A stretch of 64,000 bases of DNA from Legionella_C sp048541585 (GTDB taxonomy: Bacteria > Pseudomonadota > Gammaproteobacteria > Legionellales > Legionellaceae): assembly GCF_048541585.1 (NCBI RefSeq), contig NZ_CP183303.1, positions 1 through 64,000 of the forward strand, given 5' to 3'. A program made the translations under genes and the position numbers. The notes beneath the pieces are model-generated. The model did not search any database. It was given only the letters and a program-made list of their open reading frames with translations, and was not told the DNA's origin. The stretch's first letter is position 1, and each line of letters starts with the position of its first letter. This document shows, piece by piece, positions 53,281 to 61,522 of the stretch.

Positions 53281-54228
53281 ATGAGTTTTTTTTCAGCTAA
53301 ATGGTTTTTATCTTTAATTATTTTGAGCTCTTTTTCTATTGTTAAACCATTTTCATATGCAGTAACACCTAAACCTATTGCAGAAACCTCAATTCAGAAA
53401 GAATTGGCAGAGCTTGAGGCTGCTTCAGGAGGGCGAATAGGTATTTATGCTATTAATACGGCAAATAATAGGCAGCTGCAGTATCATGCAAATGAACGCT
53501 TTCCTATGGGTTGTACCTCTAAAGTAATGGGTGTTGCAACTATTCTTAACAAAAGCAAAAGTGATAATACGTTGCTGTCACAGAAAATACATTACTCAAA
53601 AAAAGATTTAACCAATTGGAGTCCTATTACTGAAAAATATCTTTCTTCTGGTATGACAGTTAAACAATTATGCGCAGCCTCCATTAGTTATAGCGATAAT
53701 ACTGCCATGAATCTTTTAGTAAAAAGCATGGGGGGTTTAGAACAAATGAATATCTTTGCTCATTCTCTAGGTAATAATTCTTTTCAACAAAATAATGATT
53801 GGCCAGCAGAAGCCTTTTCTGGTGGAAAAAATAATTTTAAAGACAGCGCTACTCCTAAAGATATGGCTAAAAGCTTACAAAAATTAGTATTCACGGATAC
53901 TTTGGCTAAACCTCAACGAGAGATGTTAATATCTTGGTTAAAGGCCAATACAACAGGTGATTCTCGTATTAGAGCAGGTGTTCCTAAAGGTTGGGTCGTG
54001 GCAGATAAAACAGGTACAGGGGCAACTTATGGTACAACTAATGATATTGGAGTTGTTTGGCCGCCAAAATGCGCACCAATCGTTATCGCTGTTTACTACA
54101 CAAATAATGATAAAAAGGCAGTAAAGCGAGAAGATATTGTTGCATCAGCGACGCATTTATTAATCAATAAATTTGCGCAAAGCGATTTGTGCATTAGGAA
54201 AAATATTACTAAAGCTAAATCGTTGTAA
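53281..54228 (+). CDS. Class A beta-lactamase-like protein with Cys at the catalytic serine position
   Basis: The 315-residue protein has a signal peptide (FLSLIILSSFSIVKPFSYA) and the class A fold. SDN (138-140, Ambler 130-132) and KTG (243-245, Ambler 234-236) are present, and K81 matches Lys73. The S-x-x-K serine should be residue 78 but is Cys78 (PMGCTSKVMG): the codon is TGT. The distance from residue 78 to SDN is the standard 60. In the omega loop (DWPAEAFSGGKNN) the general base Glu166 is not in its normal place; the nearest Glu is Glu177. There is no Cys238 partner. The ribosome site GAGG precedes the ATG. The enzyme may be weak, inactive, or use a thiol. Confidence 0.8.
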   Translation: MSFFSAKWFLSLIILSSFSIVKPFSYAVTPKPIAETSIQKELAELEAASGGRIGIYAINTANNRQLQYHANERFPMGCTSKVMGVATILNKSKSDNTLLSQKIHYSKKDLTNWSPITEKYLSSGMTVKQLCAASISYSDNTAMNLLVKSMGGLEQMNIFAHSLGNNSFQQNNDWPAEAFSGGKNNFKDSATPKDMAKSLQKLVFTDTLAKPQREMLISWLKANTTGDSRIRAGVPKGWVVADKTGTGATYGTTNDIGVVWPPKCAPIVIAVYYTNNDKKAVKREDIVASATHLLINKFAQSDLCIRKNITKAKSL

Positions 54229-54282
54229 ATCTAAATTCTATAGAGAATGCTTTAAAAAATTAATTAGAAGTTTTGCCGAAAG

Positions 54283-54309
54283 CTCTCTATAAGTAATACT
54301 TATAGAGAG
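54283..54309. terminator. Perfect 12-bp hairpin between convergent genes
   Basis: CTCTCTATAAGT and ACTTATAGAGAG form a perfect 12-bp stem around AAT, between the convergent bla-like and TipA-type genes. It lacks a long T run, so a terminator role is likely but not proven. Confidence 0.55.
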
Positions 54310-54315
54310 ATAAGT

Positions 54316-55077
54316 TTAAGATAATTTTCGTTCAGCAAACACTTTCATGGCTGCCACCAAATACTCTACTAAATCCGGATGTAGTTGGTTGTAGAATGAA
54401 CGAAAATCGGGATGATCAAGATACATTTGCCCAAGCCCTAAATAAGTTTCTTTGGTAGGTGTCCAAAAATTCTTAACCCAATCATAATGCTGCTGAATAA
54501 GTTTTTGAACAGTATCTGATTCTACCGGCTGGCCTTGCTTGAGCGCGTCCACTATTAAGGCATGAAGTTTTTCACCGGCTTCTTTAAATTGCTCCCAGTT
54601 ATGTTTCTTCCAATGTGAGACACGCTGCCAGCTGTCATCTATTTGCTTTTGTGAAAGGATCCCTGTATCTAGCATATATTTTTCGTGCTCTTGTTGTTTG
54701 AGTGGATCAAACCCATTATACATTTCCGCATCACGCATGATTATTTTTCCTGTTAAATGTGAAATGGTTTTATCAATAGTGTCTATAAGCGTTTTTGTCC
54801 GCTCAAGACCTGCTTGTAACATGGATTTATGGGCTTTTAATGATTCAATTTTATCGAAATCATCACTGCTTAAAATCCTTTGAATGTCATTTAGAGGGAA
54901 GCCAAGTTCACGAAAAAATAAAATTTGTTGCAGGATGAGCAACTGCTCTTTTTTATAATAACGATACTGATTCTCGCCATAAAAAGCAGGCGCTAGCAAA
55001 CCAATTTCATCATAAAAACGCAGTGTGCGTGTACTGACACCCGAAAGGGTCGCTAATTGATTTATCGTATAGGCCAT
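54316..55077 (-). CDS. MerR-family TipA-type transcriptional regulator
   Basis: The 253-residue protein has an N-terminal MerR winged helix (YTINQLATLSGVSTRTLRFYDEIGLLAPAF, residues 3-32), a coiled-coil dimer helix (about 75-115) and a C-terminal TipAS-like globin-fold drug-binding domain with the motif HYDWVKNFWTPTKETYLGLGQMYLDHPDFRSFYNQLHPDLVEYLVAAMKVFAERKL (about 195-252). TipA regulators bind thiopeptide-like drugs and activate their own promoter. A MerR-type promoter with a 19-bp spacer and central dyad lies 29-59 bases upstream, so autoregulation is well supported. Confidence 0.9.
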   Translation of the reverse strand: MAYTINQLATLSGVSTRTLRFYDEIGLLAPAFYGENQYRYYKKEQLLILQQILFFRELGFPLNDIQRILSSDDFDKIESLKAHKSMLQAGLERTKTLIDTIDKTISHLTGKIIMRDAEMYNGFDPLKQQEHEKYMLDTGILSQKQIDDSWQRVSHWKKHNWEQFKEAGEKLHALIVDALKQGQPVESDTVQKLIQQHYDWVKNFWTPTKETYLGLGQMYLDHPDFRSFYNQLHPDLVEYLVAAMKVFAERKLS

Positions 55078-55105
55078 TTTTATATTTCTCTAATTAACCA
55101 AGTAC

Positions 55106-55136
55106 ACGATAAAGGTTGACGTAACGGTAAGGTCAA
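55106..55136 (-). promoter_or_regulatory. MerR-type promoter/operator of the TipA-type gene
   Basis: On the minus strand TTGACC (55136-55131) and TATCGT (55111-55106) are separated by exactly 19 bases, the over-long spacer typical of MerR-activated promoters. The spacer and -35 form an imperfect dyad TTGAC...GTCAA at 55116-55136. The expected start is about 20 bases before the ATG. Confidence 0.75.
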
Positions 55137-55188
55137 GTGTTTTTCTCATCTTTATCATCAATAGGCACAATATAGAAAGTTGAAACAT

Positions 55189-55334
55189 TAGACCTCTTGC
55201 ATAACCTATTTATTTTGCGTGAGTGCAAGGTACCAGGGTTTTGAGGAGCGGAGTTTACATGGCGTAAATAAGCACCGGAGAAAACCTTGCAACACAGCAA
55301 TCGCGTAAAATAAATAGGTTATGCAAGAGGTCTA
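55189..55334. mobile_element. MITE with 28-bp terminal inverted repeats
   Basis: The left end TAGACCTCTTGCATAACC is continued identically for 28 bases and repeated in inverted form at the right end. TA lies at both borders, a possible target duplication. The 146-bp body carries an inner pair GCAAGGT/CCTTGC and no ORF. It matches no intact transposase in the window, so it is a non-autonomous element. It lies between the TipA promoter and the ABC operon. Confidence 0.8.
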
Positions 55335-55405
55335 TTAAACACCTCAAAAAACTTCTTTATACGGTATAATCCAAACAACCAGCAAAGCGTTTAGCTTGGA
55401 CTAGA

Positions 55406-57196
55406 ATGAACAATAGTAAGTATCAATCCGTAACCCAATTTATCTTAAATATTCTTAAACCTCACAAAAGCTATCTTTTTATTTTTGCTTTTGTGGCTTT
55501 ATTTTGGGCAATTACGAATACATTGCAACCTTATGTCCTTAAAATCATTATTGATAAGGCGGTAGGGTTTCAAGGGGATAAAGTGACTGTTTTTACTGCT
55601 ATTGAACCTTACATTTTACTATACATCTTTTTATGGATAATATTATGTGTGAATATGCGTCTACTAGATTGGGCAAAGCTTAGATTATTTCCAACGCTTA
55701 GACAAGACGCCATGTCAAAGATGTTTGCCTATTTAAATCAACACTCCCATCATTACTTTCAAAATAATTTTGCAGGCAGCTTGATTAATAAGATAGTAGA
55801 TATGCAAGAAGGAATAGTTAATATTCTGACTATACTTGATGATGTTTATGCTCAATTATTGGGATTGATTATTGCGGTTGTTACTTTACTATTAATCCAT
55901 CCTCTATTTGCATTTATTTTAGTTGCCTGGGTTGCTGTATTTCTTGCCATTACTTTTTTATTTTTGCAATCAATTCAAAACCTTTCTCATATATTCGCCG
56001 AAGCAAGAAGTTCTTTAGTAGGGAAAATGGTTGATAGCATTAGCAATATTGTGAATATCCGTTTATTTGCTAAACATGGTTATGAAAATAACTACATTGG
56101 TAATTCAATTGCCCATACAGTACAACAAGATAGGAACATGTTAGCCAAAATTATTCATATGCGGATATGGTGGGACATCAGTATCATTGCTTTGTTAGGC
56201 ATCAATCTTTGGATGCTTGGAAGAATGTTTGGGCAGAATTTGGTTACCGTTGGGGATTTTAGTTTTATTATTACTCTCTCAATCAGTATTTTATGGAACC
56301 TATGGTTTGTTTCCAGTCAATTTGTTACTTTTTCAGAGCAAGTTGGCAAGTGCCGGCAAGCGCTTTCTATTATTAATGCGGTTCATGGTATTGTTGATAT
56401 TAAAGATGCTAAGCCGTTAGTGGTAGAACGAGGTGAGATTCAGTTTAAAGATGTGAGTTTCCACTACGCGGATGGCGCACGATTATTCCAAAATAAAAAT
56501 ATTGTTATTCATCCTGGTGAAAAAGTAGGGCTAGTCGGGTTTTCTGGTAGCGGCAAGAGTACTTTTGTAAACCTTATCTTAAGGTTATTTGAAGTCGAAT
56601 CAGGTAGCATAATAATTGATCAGCAGAATATTAATGATGTCACTCAAGAATCACTTCGAGAAAATATTGCTTTGATTCCGCAGGATATTTCTTTATTTCA
56701 TCGGACATTAATGGAGAACATTCGTTATGGTTGTTCTAATGCAAGTGATGAGGACGTTATTGAAGCTTCTAAAAAAGCTTATTGTCATGAATTTATCAGT
56801 CAACTTAAAGAAGGATACCAAGCGATGGTGGGGGAGCGGGGCATAAAGCTATCGGGTGGCCAACGACAGCGCATTGCTATTGCCCGAGCTATATTAAAAA
56901 ATGCCCCTATTCTCATTCTAGATGAGGCAACTTCAGCATTAGATTCTGTAACTGAAAAATATATTCAAGACGCTTTGCATCATTTAATGAGCAGAAAAAC
57001 TACTATTGTAGTTGCACACCGGTTATCAACACTCGCTAAAATGGATAGAATCTTGGTATTTGATAATGGAGAAATTATTGAAAATGGGACGCACGAGGAA
57101 TTAATTCAGTTAAGTGGCCATTATGCCAAAATGTGGCATATGCAAGCTGGTGGTTTCCTCCCCGAATATTTAGATCATAAAGAGCCTAATGCATGA
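55406..57196 (+). CDS. ABC transporter, fused permease and ATPase (type IV exporter half)
   Basis: A 596-residue half-transporter of the exporter (MsbA/LmrA) type: an N-terminal six-helix membrane domain (about 20-320) and a nucleotide-binding domain with Walker A GFSGSGKSTFVNLILR near 387, signature LSGGQRQRIAIARAIL near 490, Walker B LILDEATSALD near 509 and the switch His in VVAHRLSTL near 541. It probably exports a lipid, peptide or drug as a dimer. The frame begins at an ATG at 55406, 72 bases after the MITE. Its stop overlaps the start of the next gene by four bases (ATGA), so it opens a three-gene operon. Confidence 0.88.
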   Translation: MNNSKYQSVTQFILNILKPHKSYLFIFAFVALFWAITNTLQPYVLKIIIDKAVGFQGDKVTVFTAIEPYILLYIFLWIILCVNMRLLDWAKLRLFPTLRQDAMSKMFAYLNQHSHHYFQNNFAGSLINKIVDMQEGIVNILTILDDVYAQLLGLIIAVVTLLLIHPLFAFILVAWVAVFLAITFLFLQSIQNLSHIFAEARSSLVGKMVDSISNIVNIRLFAKHGYENNYIGNSIAHTVQQDRNMLAKIIHMRIWWDISIIALLGINLWMLGRMFGQNLVTVGDFSFIITLSISILWNLWFVSSQFVTFSEQVGKCRQALSIINAVHGIVDIKDAKPLVVERGEIQFKDVSFHYADGARLFQNKNIVIHPGEKVGLVGFSGSGKSTFVNLILRLFEVESGSIIIDQQNINDVTQESLRENIALIPQDISLFHRTLMENIRYGCSNASDEDVIEASKKAYCHEFISQLKEGYQAMVGERGIKLSGGQRQRIAIARAILKNAPILILDEATSALDSVTEKYIQDALHHLMSRKTTIVVAHRLSTLAKMDRILVFDNGEIIENGTHEELIQLSGHYAKMWHMQAGGFLPEYLDHKEPNA

Positions 57197-58440
57197 ATCG
57201 GAAAGAATCAGATGAGCAAATAATAGACACAAAGGTTATACAGGCAGCCCAAGATTTATTGCAGCAACGTTTCGTAAACGCCTGTGAGATAAGATCAATT
57301 ACTTTTTTAAGTGAGCCAGAACGAAGAAACATTGTGCTGCGACTGTATTTAGAAAAAAACTTTGTCGATATTCCTGATAGTCTTATTTTAAAACAATCCT
57401 TACCTGAGGCAACAGATGATGACGATAAAGATGCTTATGCACGATTTGCACGCGATTGGGCTGGCCTTGAATTTTTAAGTCGAATAAAACAATCGCATCA
57501 TAATGCGCCAACCTTTTATGGTGGTAATAAAGAGCATCGATTTATTTTACTTGAAGACTTAGGCTTGGAGCATATTAGTTTAGTTGACTCATTAACGCTA
57601 CCTAATCGCACAGAAGCAATTGCTGCATTGAATCGATTTATGACTGCTTTAGGGAGTTTTCACGCCGCAAGCTATAACCATGTTTCAGAATATGAAACTA
57701 TTCTAGGTAGTATTAATAAGCCAACAGAAAGCATACAAGATGAACTTAAATTTATTTTTAGTGATTTGCTGCCAAGGCTTGAGCTTGCAAATAAAAATTT
57801 GGTGTTATCTACTACACCAGACATTATCCAAGAAGCAAAAGACTTAATTAGATCACTTTTTACACCAGGCTCATTTACTGTGTTAACTCATGGTGATATC
57901 TGCCCTGATAACGTTTTCGACCATAAAGATAAAGAATTACAGCTCATTGATTTTGAATGGGCGTTTGTCCGCAATGCCCTATTAGATGGCACCTATTTGC
58001 GCATGAGTATGCCTACTTGTTGGTGCGCTAAAGCTATACCTATCGATGTTATTGAACCTTTGGAAGTAATCTATAGAGAACAATTAAAACGGGCAATCCC
58101 CGCGGCCTCAGATGATTTAGCGTATATGAAAGCCTATACTGAAGCTTGCGGATTTTGGTTATTACAACAAACTATCCCTCTTCTAAACTCTGTTATAGAT
58201 AAAGACAGGATAGGTCCATCAGGGCCAACTCCTAAAGTTTCTTTATGGAAACCAGAAGAAAATAACGTCAGGCCACGTGTTTTGACAAGGCTTCAAGCAT
58301 TTATTGATGTGGCTACAAAAAATGATCACTTACCTTACTTAAGGAAAATGGCAAAAGACATGTTAAGTGCTCTTACATTACGCTGGGCAGATACAAAGCC
58401 GCTTGAAGTATACCCTGCTTTTAGGGAATACAAATTATGA
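57193..58440 (+). CDS. APH-fold kinase, second gene of the exporter operon
   Basis: The 415-residue protein has the APH/choline-kinase fold. LTHGDICPDNVF near 233-244 is a perfect Brenner motif with catalytic Asp and Asn, and LIDFEWAF near 255 carries the metal-binding Asp; the N-lobe Lys is probably in SLILKQSLP near 66. Small-molecule kinases of this type phosphorylate aminoglycosides, macrolides, homoserine or choline. It has about 100 more residues at the C-terminus than typical APHs. The substrate is unknown. Overlaps with both neighbours (ATGA each) make a tightly coupled operon with the exporter and an NTPase. Confidence 0.85.
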   Translation: MNRKESDEQIIDTKVIQAAQDLLQQRFVNACEIRSITFLSEPERRNIVLRLYLEKNFVDIPDSLILKQSLPEATDDDDKDAYARFARDWAGLEFLSRIKQSHHNAPTFYGGNKEHRFILLEDLGLEHISLVDSLTLPNRTEAIAALNRFMTALGSFHAASYNHVSEYETILGSINKPTESIQDELKFIFSDLLPRLELANKNLVLSTTPDIIQEAKDLIRSLFTPGSFTVLTHGDICPDNVFDHKDKELQLIDFEWAFVRNALLDGTYLRMSMPTCWCAKAIPIDVIEPLEVIYREQLKRAIPAASDDLAYMKAYTEACGFWLLQQTIPLLNSVIDKDRIGPSGPTPKVSLWKPEENNVRPRVLTRLQAFIDVATKNDHLPYLRKMAKDMLSALTLRWADTKPLEVYPAFREYKL

Positions 58441-58970
58441 AACGATACATCATAACCGGTACCCCAGGCTGCGGAAAAACCTCTCTTATTCGTGCTTTAG
58501 AATTAACTGGAGCTAGCGTTGTAAGTGAAGCCGCAACTGATCTCATTGCCTTTAGACAAGTGCAAGGTGATATGACCCCATGGAAGCATTCTAATTTTAT
58601 TGATGATATTATTAGTTTACAAAGACACCGCCAAATTGATATGTGTGGGGATTATTCCGAACTACATTTCTATGATCGCTCACCAATTTGTACCTATGCG
58701 CTTGCTATATATCTTGGCTTTAAACCATCTCAAAACTTAATGGACGAAATAGAAAGAATACATAACTATTTTATTTATGAAAAACAGGTTTTCTTCCTGG
58801 AAAACTTAGGCTTTATCATGAACACAGCTGCTAGACAAATAAGTTTTGAAGAGTCATTAAAATTTGAGCAACTTCATAAAGAAGTTTATGCCAAGTTTGG
58901 TTATCAATGCATTACTATTCCTGCTAAGTCTATCGATGAGCGAGTACAAATAATTTTGCAGTCTATTTAA
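58437..58970 (+). CDS. AAA_28-type P-loop NTPase, third gene of the exporter operon
   Basis: The 177-residue protein is a small P-loop NTPase: YIITGTPGCGKTSLIRALEL (residues 4-23) is Walker A and ELHFYDRSPICTY near 76-88 is a Walker B/DxS segment. This agrees with the AAA_28/predicted ATPase group, which is related to small-molecule kinases. It has no helicase or AAA+ oligomerisation motifs. The ATGA overlap with the upstream kinase gene implies translation from one mRNA. Its role may be a second kinase or a regulator, but this cannot be decided from the sequence. Confidence 0.75.
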   Translation: MKRYIITGTPGCGKTSLIRALELTGASVVSEAATDLIAFRQVQGDMTPWKHSNFIDDIISLQRHRQIDMCGDYSELHFYDRSPICTYALAIYLGFKPSQNLMDEIERIHNYFIYEKQVFFLENLGFIMNTAARQISFEESLKFEQLHKEVYAKFGYQCITIPAKSIDERVQIILQSI

Positions 58971-58981
58971 ACCCTCTGTTG

Positions 58982-59072
58982 ACATCCCGCGACTTGTTTG
59001 TGGGACCTAGTGATTCAGTTAAATCGCTGGATCCTGTGGACAAGCCACAGGACGTAGGCTTTGTGGAAAATT
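58982..59072. repeat. Single inverted copy of the 114-bp repeat family
   Basis: CCCGCGACTTGTTTGTGGGA, then TTAAATCGCTGGATCC and CCTGTGGACAAGCCACAGG, then ACGTAGGCTTTGTGGAAAA. This is the reverse complement of a unit of the array at 60128-60655, lying just after the exporter operon and 13 bases past the stop. Confidence 0.75.
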
Positions 59073-59171
59073 AAAGCCTTAAAACTTTGTTCTAGTGCTT
59101 AGGCATTTTTTTCCTATTAAACAGCGTGAAAATAATTTAAAATTTGCCATTTTGATTAACTGAGGAACATA

Positions 59172-59900
59172 GTGCCAAAGTTATTTAGACCTTTATTAGA
59201 AGATAATAAGTCCTCTCAAGGAATTCATTATTACTTAAGCCATTCCTCATTTGGAACAGGTGAGGAAGAGTATAGTGATAGATGGGCTACTATTTACAAA
59301 AAAAAGCTAACTATTTTTTATGATATAGCTGATATATCTATGTTAAATAATGGTGGTAGATATGGTGTGTTTCATTCAGGGTTTAAATGGAATATTCTTG
59401 ATGAAGAGTTAAATAAGGTGGAAATTATACCAAAAGAACACTTAGCTTTAGAAATTACACTTTTAATTAAAAAAACTCCAGATACCAATCTGGCTGTACA
59501 AATAATGACTTATCCTAAAGTAGAAGCAGCAGGCGCTTTATTAGTATTAGCAGGAATTTTAGCATGGACTTCAGCGCTAATAACTTTAATCCCACCCGTT
59601 GCGGCAGCCATTGCTGTAAGTAGCGCCACCATTGCATTAGTTGGCGGAATTATACTGGCGATAGGTCTAACTATGGCACTAGTCTCACGTTATTGTGAAA
59701 AAAGATTAGATAATGCACCCCTAAAAGAGAATTTTCTGGATTTAACTGTAGAGCAGTTAAATGAGCCCAGTTCTCAAAAGTCATTTAGCGCGCAGGCAAA
59801 GAAAGCTCTACTGCCTTCTTTCTTCCAAGAAAAAGCAACTGCGAGCGGAGTTACAGAAAAAGCTGCTGACGAGAATTTGCCAACATCGCCTGTTTTATAA
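59172..59900 (+). CDS. Orphan protein with a hydrophobic hairpin
   Basis: A 242-residue protein starting at GTG (59172) with weak ribosome site GAGGAA (59162-59167). No family is recognised. The N-terminal half (1-115) is soluble and aromatic-rich (SHSSFGTGEEEYSDRWATIY). Residues about 120-175 hold two hydrophobic segments separated by a proline turn (ALLVLAGILAWTSALITLIPPVAAAIAVSSATIALVGG), followed by a charged tail. The tail is disordered and ends LPTSPVL. The size and pattern fit a small phage or effector-type membrane protein, but this is speculation. Confidence 0.55.
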   Translation: MPKLFRPLLEDNKSSQGIHYYLSHSSFGTGEEEYSDRWATIYKKKLTIFYDIADISMLNNGGRYGVFHSGFKWNILDEELNKVEIIPKEHLALEITLLIKKTPDTNLAVQIMTYPKVEAAGALLVLAGILAWTSALITLIPPVAAAIAVSSATIALVGGIILAIGLTMALVSRYCEKRLDNAPLKENFLDLTVEQLNEPSSQKSFSAQAKKALLPSFFQEKATASGVTEKAADENLPTSPVL

Positions 59901-59970
59901 TTAATAGTCTAAACTAGTTGCAATAAATAGTTATCGGCTTGAATGACTAAATAATAAACAACGATTTAGT

Positions 59971-60100
59971 ATGATTAAAAAAATTATTTCAGGTGGCCAG
60001 ACTGGTATCCAAAGGTGGCCTGAATGAAATTGGAGTCTATATTAATAGAATCAGATACAACCAAGGTTAATGCAAGGACAAATTTGCCCTGGTATAAAAA
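59971..60100 (+). pseudogene. Decayed copy of the YpsA/molybdenum-carrier-like gene
   Basis: ATG ATT AAA AAA ATT ATT TCA GGT GGC CAG ACT GGT at 59971 repeats the start of the gene at 45928 (IEKIVSGGQTG). It then jumps by about 57 bases to TCCAAAGGTGGCCTGAATGAA, equal to the PKGGLDENG codons, with a frame change. Further on, AAGGTTAATGCAAGGACAAATTTG matches the codons of the RTRLN segment. It has no intact frame. Confidence 0.75.
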
Positions 60101-60127
60101 AAGTTTATTAAAGGCTCCTTCTATCAA

Positions 60128-60655
60128 GCCTACGTCCTATGGCTCGTCCACAGAAGCGTGCCATTTAACCGATTCACTGGATCCCGCGAACAAGTCGCGG
60201 GACGTAGGCAGTGGGTTAAGTTGAAAGACTTTTTCCACAAAGCCTACGTCCTGTGGCTTGTCCACAGGATCCAGCGATTTAATTGAATCATTAGATCCGT
60301 GAGCACGTCGCGAGACGTAGGCAGTGGGTTAAGTTGAAAGACTTTTTCCATAAGGCCTACGTCCTGTGGCTTGTCCACAGAAGAGTGCCATCTAACCGAT
60401 TCACTGGATCCCGCGAACAAGTCGCGGGACGTAGGCAGTAGGTTAATTTGAAAGACTTTTTCCACAAAGCCTACGTCCTGTGGCTTGTCCACAGGATCCA
60501 GCGATTTAATTGAATCATTAGATCCGTGAGCACGTCGCGAGACGTAGGCAGTGGGTTAAGTTGAAAGACTTTTTCCATAAGGCCTACGTCCTGTGGCTTG
60601 TCCACAGGATCCAGCGATTTAATTGAATCATTGGATCCGTGAACAAGTCGTGGGA
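60128..60655. repeat. Tandem array of about 114-bp palindromic units alternating A and B
   Basis: Four full units (starts 60128, 60242, 60355, 60469) and a partial fifth (60582) of 113-114 bp. Units 1 and 3 (type A) carry CACAGAAG(C/A)GTGCCAT then CCCGCGAACAAGTCGCGGG. Units 2, 4 and 5 (type B) carry CAGGATCCAGCGATTTAATT then GTGAGCACGTCGCGAG or its variant. Each unit begins GCCTACGTCC and contains the inverted copy GGACGTAGGC (variants in B), with an inner hairpin CTGTGG-CTTGT-CCACAG. The spacer GTGGGTTAAGTTGAAAGACT links units. An 82-codon minus-strand frame is a by-product. Confidence 0.88.
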
Positions 60656-60863
60656 AGTAAGGCCGTGGTGAAAAAGATGTTTCTCTTTTTTTTGCTTGTC
60701 CAAAATTAGAACTTTAATTAAAAACTTCTTACTTAGTATATATTGAATCATTTCTACTCAATAAAGAAGCAATTTCTCTTATTAAAACTCGCAATTATTA
60801 AATTTTATACTATGTTTAAACTGTAGTAGTTAATTAAGGACTATTAACTAAAGAGGAAATAAT

Positions 60864-61154
60864 ATGAAAAAGTTAATACTCACAGGAGCTTCTATTGCTG
60901 TACTTTCAGCTAGCTTAGTAGGTTGTGGTTGGAATACAGTAGATACTGTTGGAAATGGCCTTGTCAGTACAGGTACAGGTGTTGTTACTACATCTGGTGC
61001 AGTAGTTACAAATACTGTAGGTACTGGTGTAGGTGTATTAACAGGTCGACCTGTTATTTATCGAGATATGGTTGCTTATCGTAGACATGGTGTTATTTAT
61101 CGTGATGGCCATACTTATACTGTTCAACATGGTCGCTATGTTATAATGCAATAA
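60864..61154 (+). CDS. Small lipoprotein
   Basis: A 96-residue protein with a lipoprotein signal peptide: KKLILTGASIAVLSASLVGC, the lipobox being LVGC with Cys21. The mature part is Gly-, Thr- and Val-rich (TVDTVGNGLVSTGTGVVTTSG) and ends in a basic tyrosine-rich tail (YRRHGVIYRDGHTYTVQHGRYVIMQ). It is probably attached to the outer membrane. The ribosome site AGAGG lies eight bases upstream. Function unknown. A 12-bp hairpin follows the stop. Confidence 0.8.
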   Translation: MKKLILTGASIAVLSASLVGCGWNTVDTVGNGLVSTGTGVVTTSGAVVTNTVGTGVGVLTGRPVIYRDMVAYRRHGVIYRDGHTYTVQHGRYVIMQ

Positions 61155-61161
61155 TTTGTAT

Positions 61162-61193
61162 CTACCTTCGCTAGGTTAGCTTAGTGAAGGTAG
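61162..61193 (+). terminator. Hairpin after the small lipoprotein gene
   Basis: CTACCTTCGCTA and TAGTGAAGGTAG form a 12-bp stem with one mismatch around GGTTAGCT, directly after the stop. There is no strong T run after it. Confidence 0.6.
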
Positions 61194-61522
61194 ACTAGAT
61201 TCTCTTATTTCTTTGCTTAAACTATGCACTAATATTCCTATAAATTCTTCAATTACTTTACTATTTTAAATTAAAAGTAGCTAAAGATTAATCGTCATAT
61301 CCAATGAAATAATTACTTAATAAAAATTTACTATGAAATTTGCATACAGCTCTTTATCAACGATAAAATTGTATTTATTTGTATACTTAACTTACTTTAA
61401 TTAAGTCATCATATAAACTTATTGTAACTCCAATATATAAATAGTTTATAAGCTATTATTTATTAAGGTGAGCTTTATTAAATTGTTTATTAAGCTGGAT
61501 AATTATATTCGGGAGCGCACTT
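61194..61522. other. Intergenic region between the two lipoprotein genes
   Basis: Very AT-rich, about 330 bases. No RNA gene, repeat or ORF is supported. The ribosome site of the next gene is GGGAGCG near 61511-61517. Confidence 0.4.

Noticed and set aside
60244..60492. 82-codon minus-strand open frame in the repeats
   Set aside because: It spans tandem repeat units and translates the same repeat twice; it is a by-product of repeat periodicity without a ribosome site.
60481..60620. DnaA boxes (TTGTCCACA) in the repeats
   Set aside because: They differ from TTATCCACA by one base, recur only because the unit repeats, and sit in a stem of a palindrome.
60128..60655. CRISPR-like repeat array
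   Set aside because: Units are 113-114 bp, the whole unit repeats without unique spacers, and there are no cas genes nearby.
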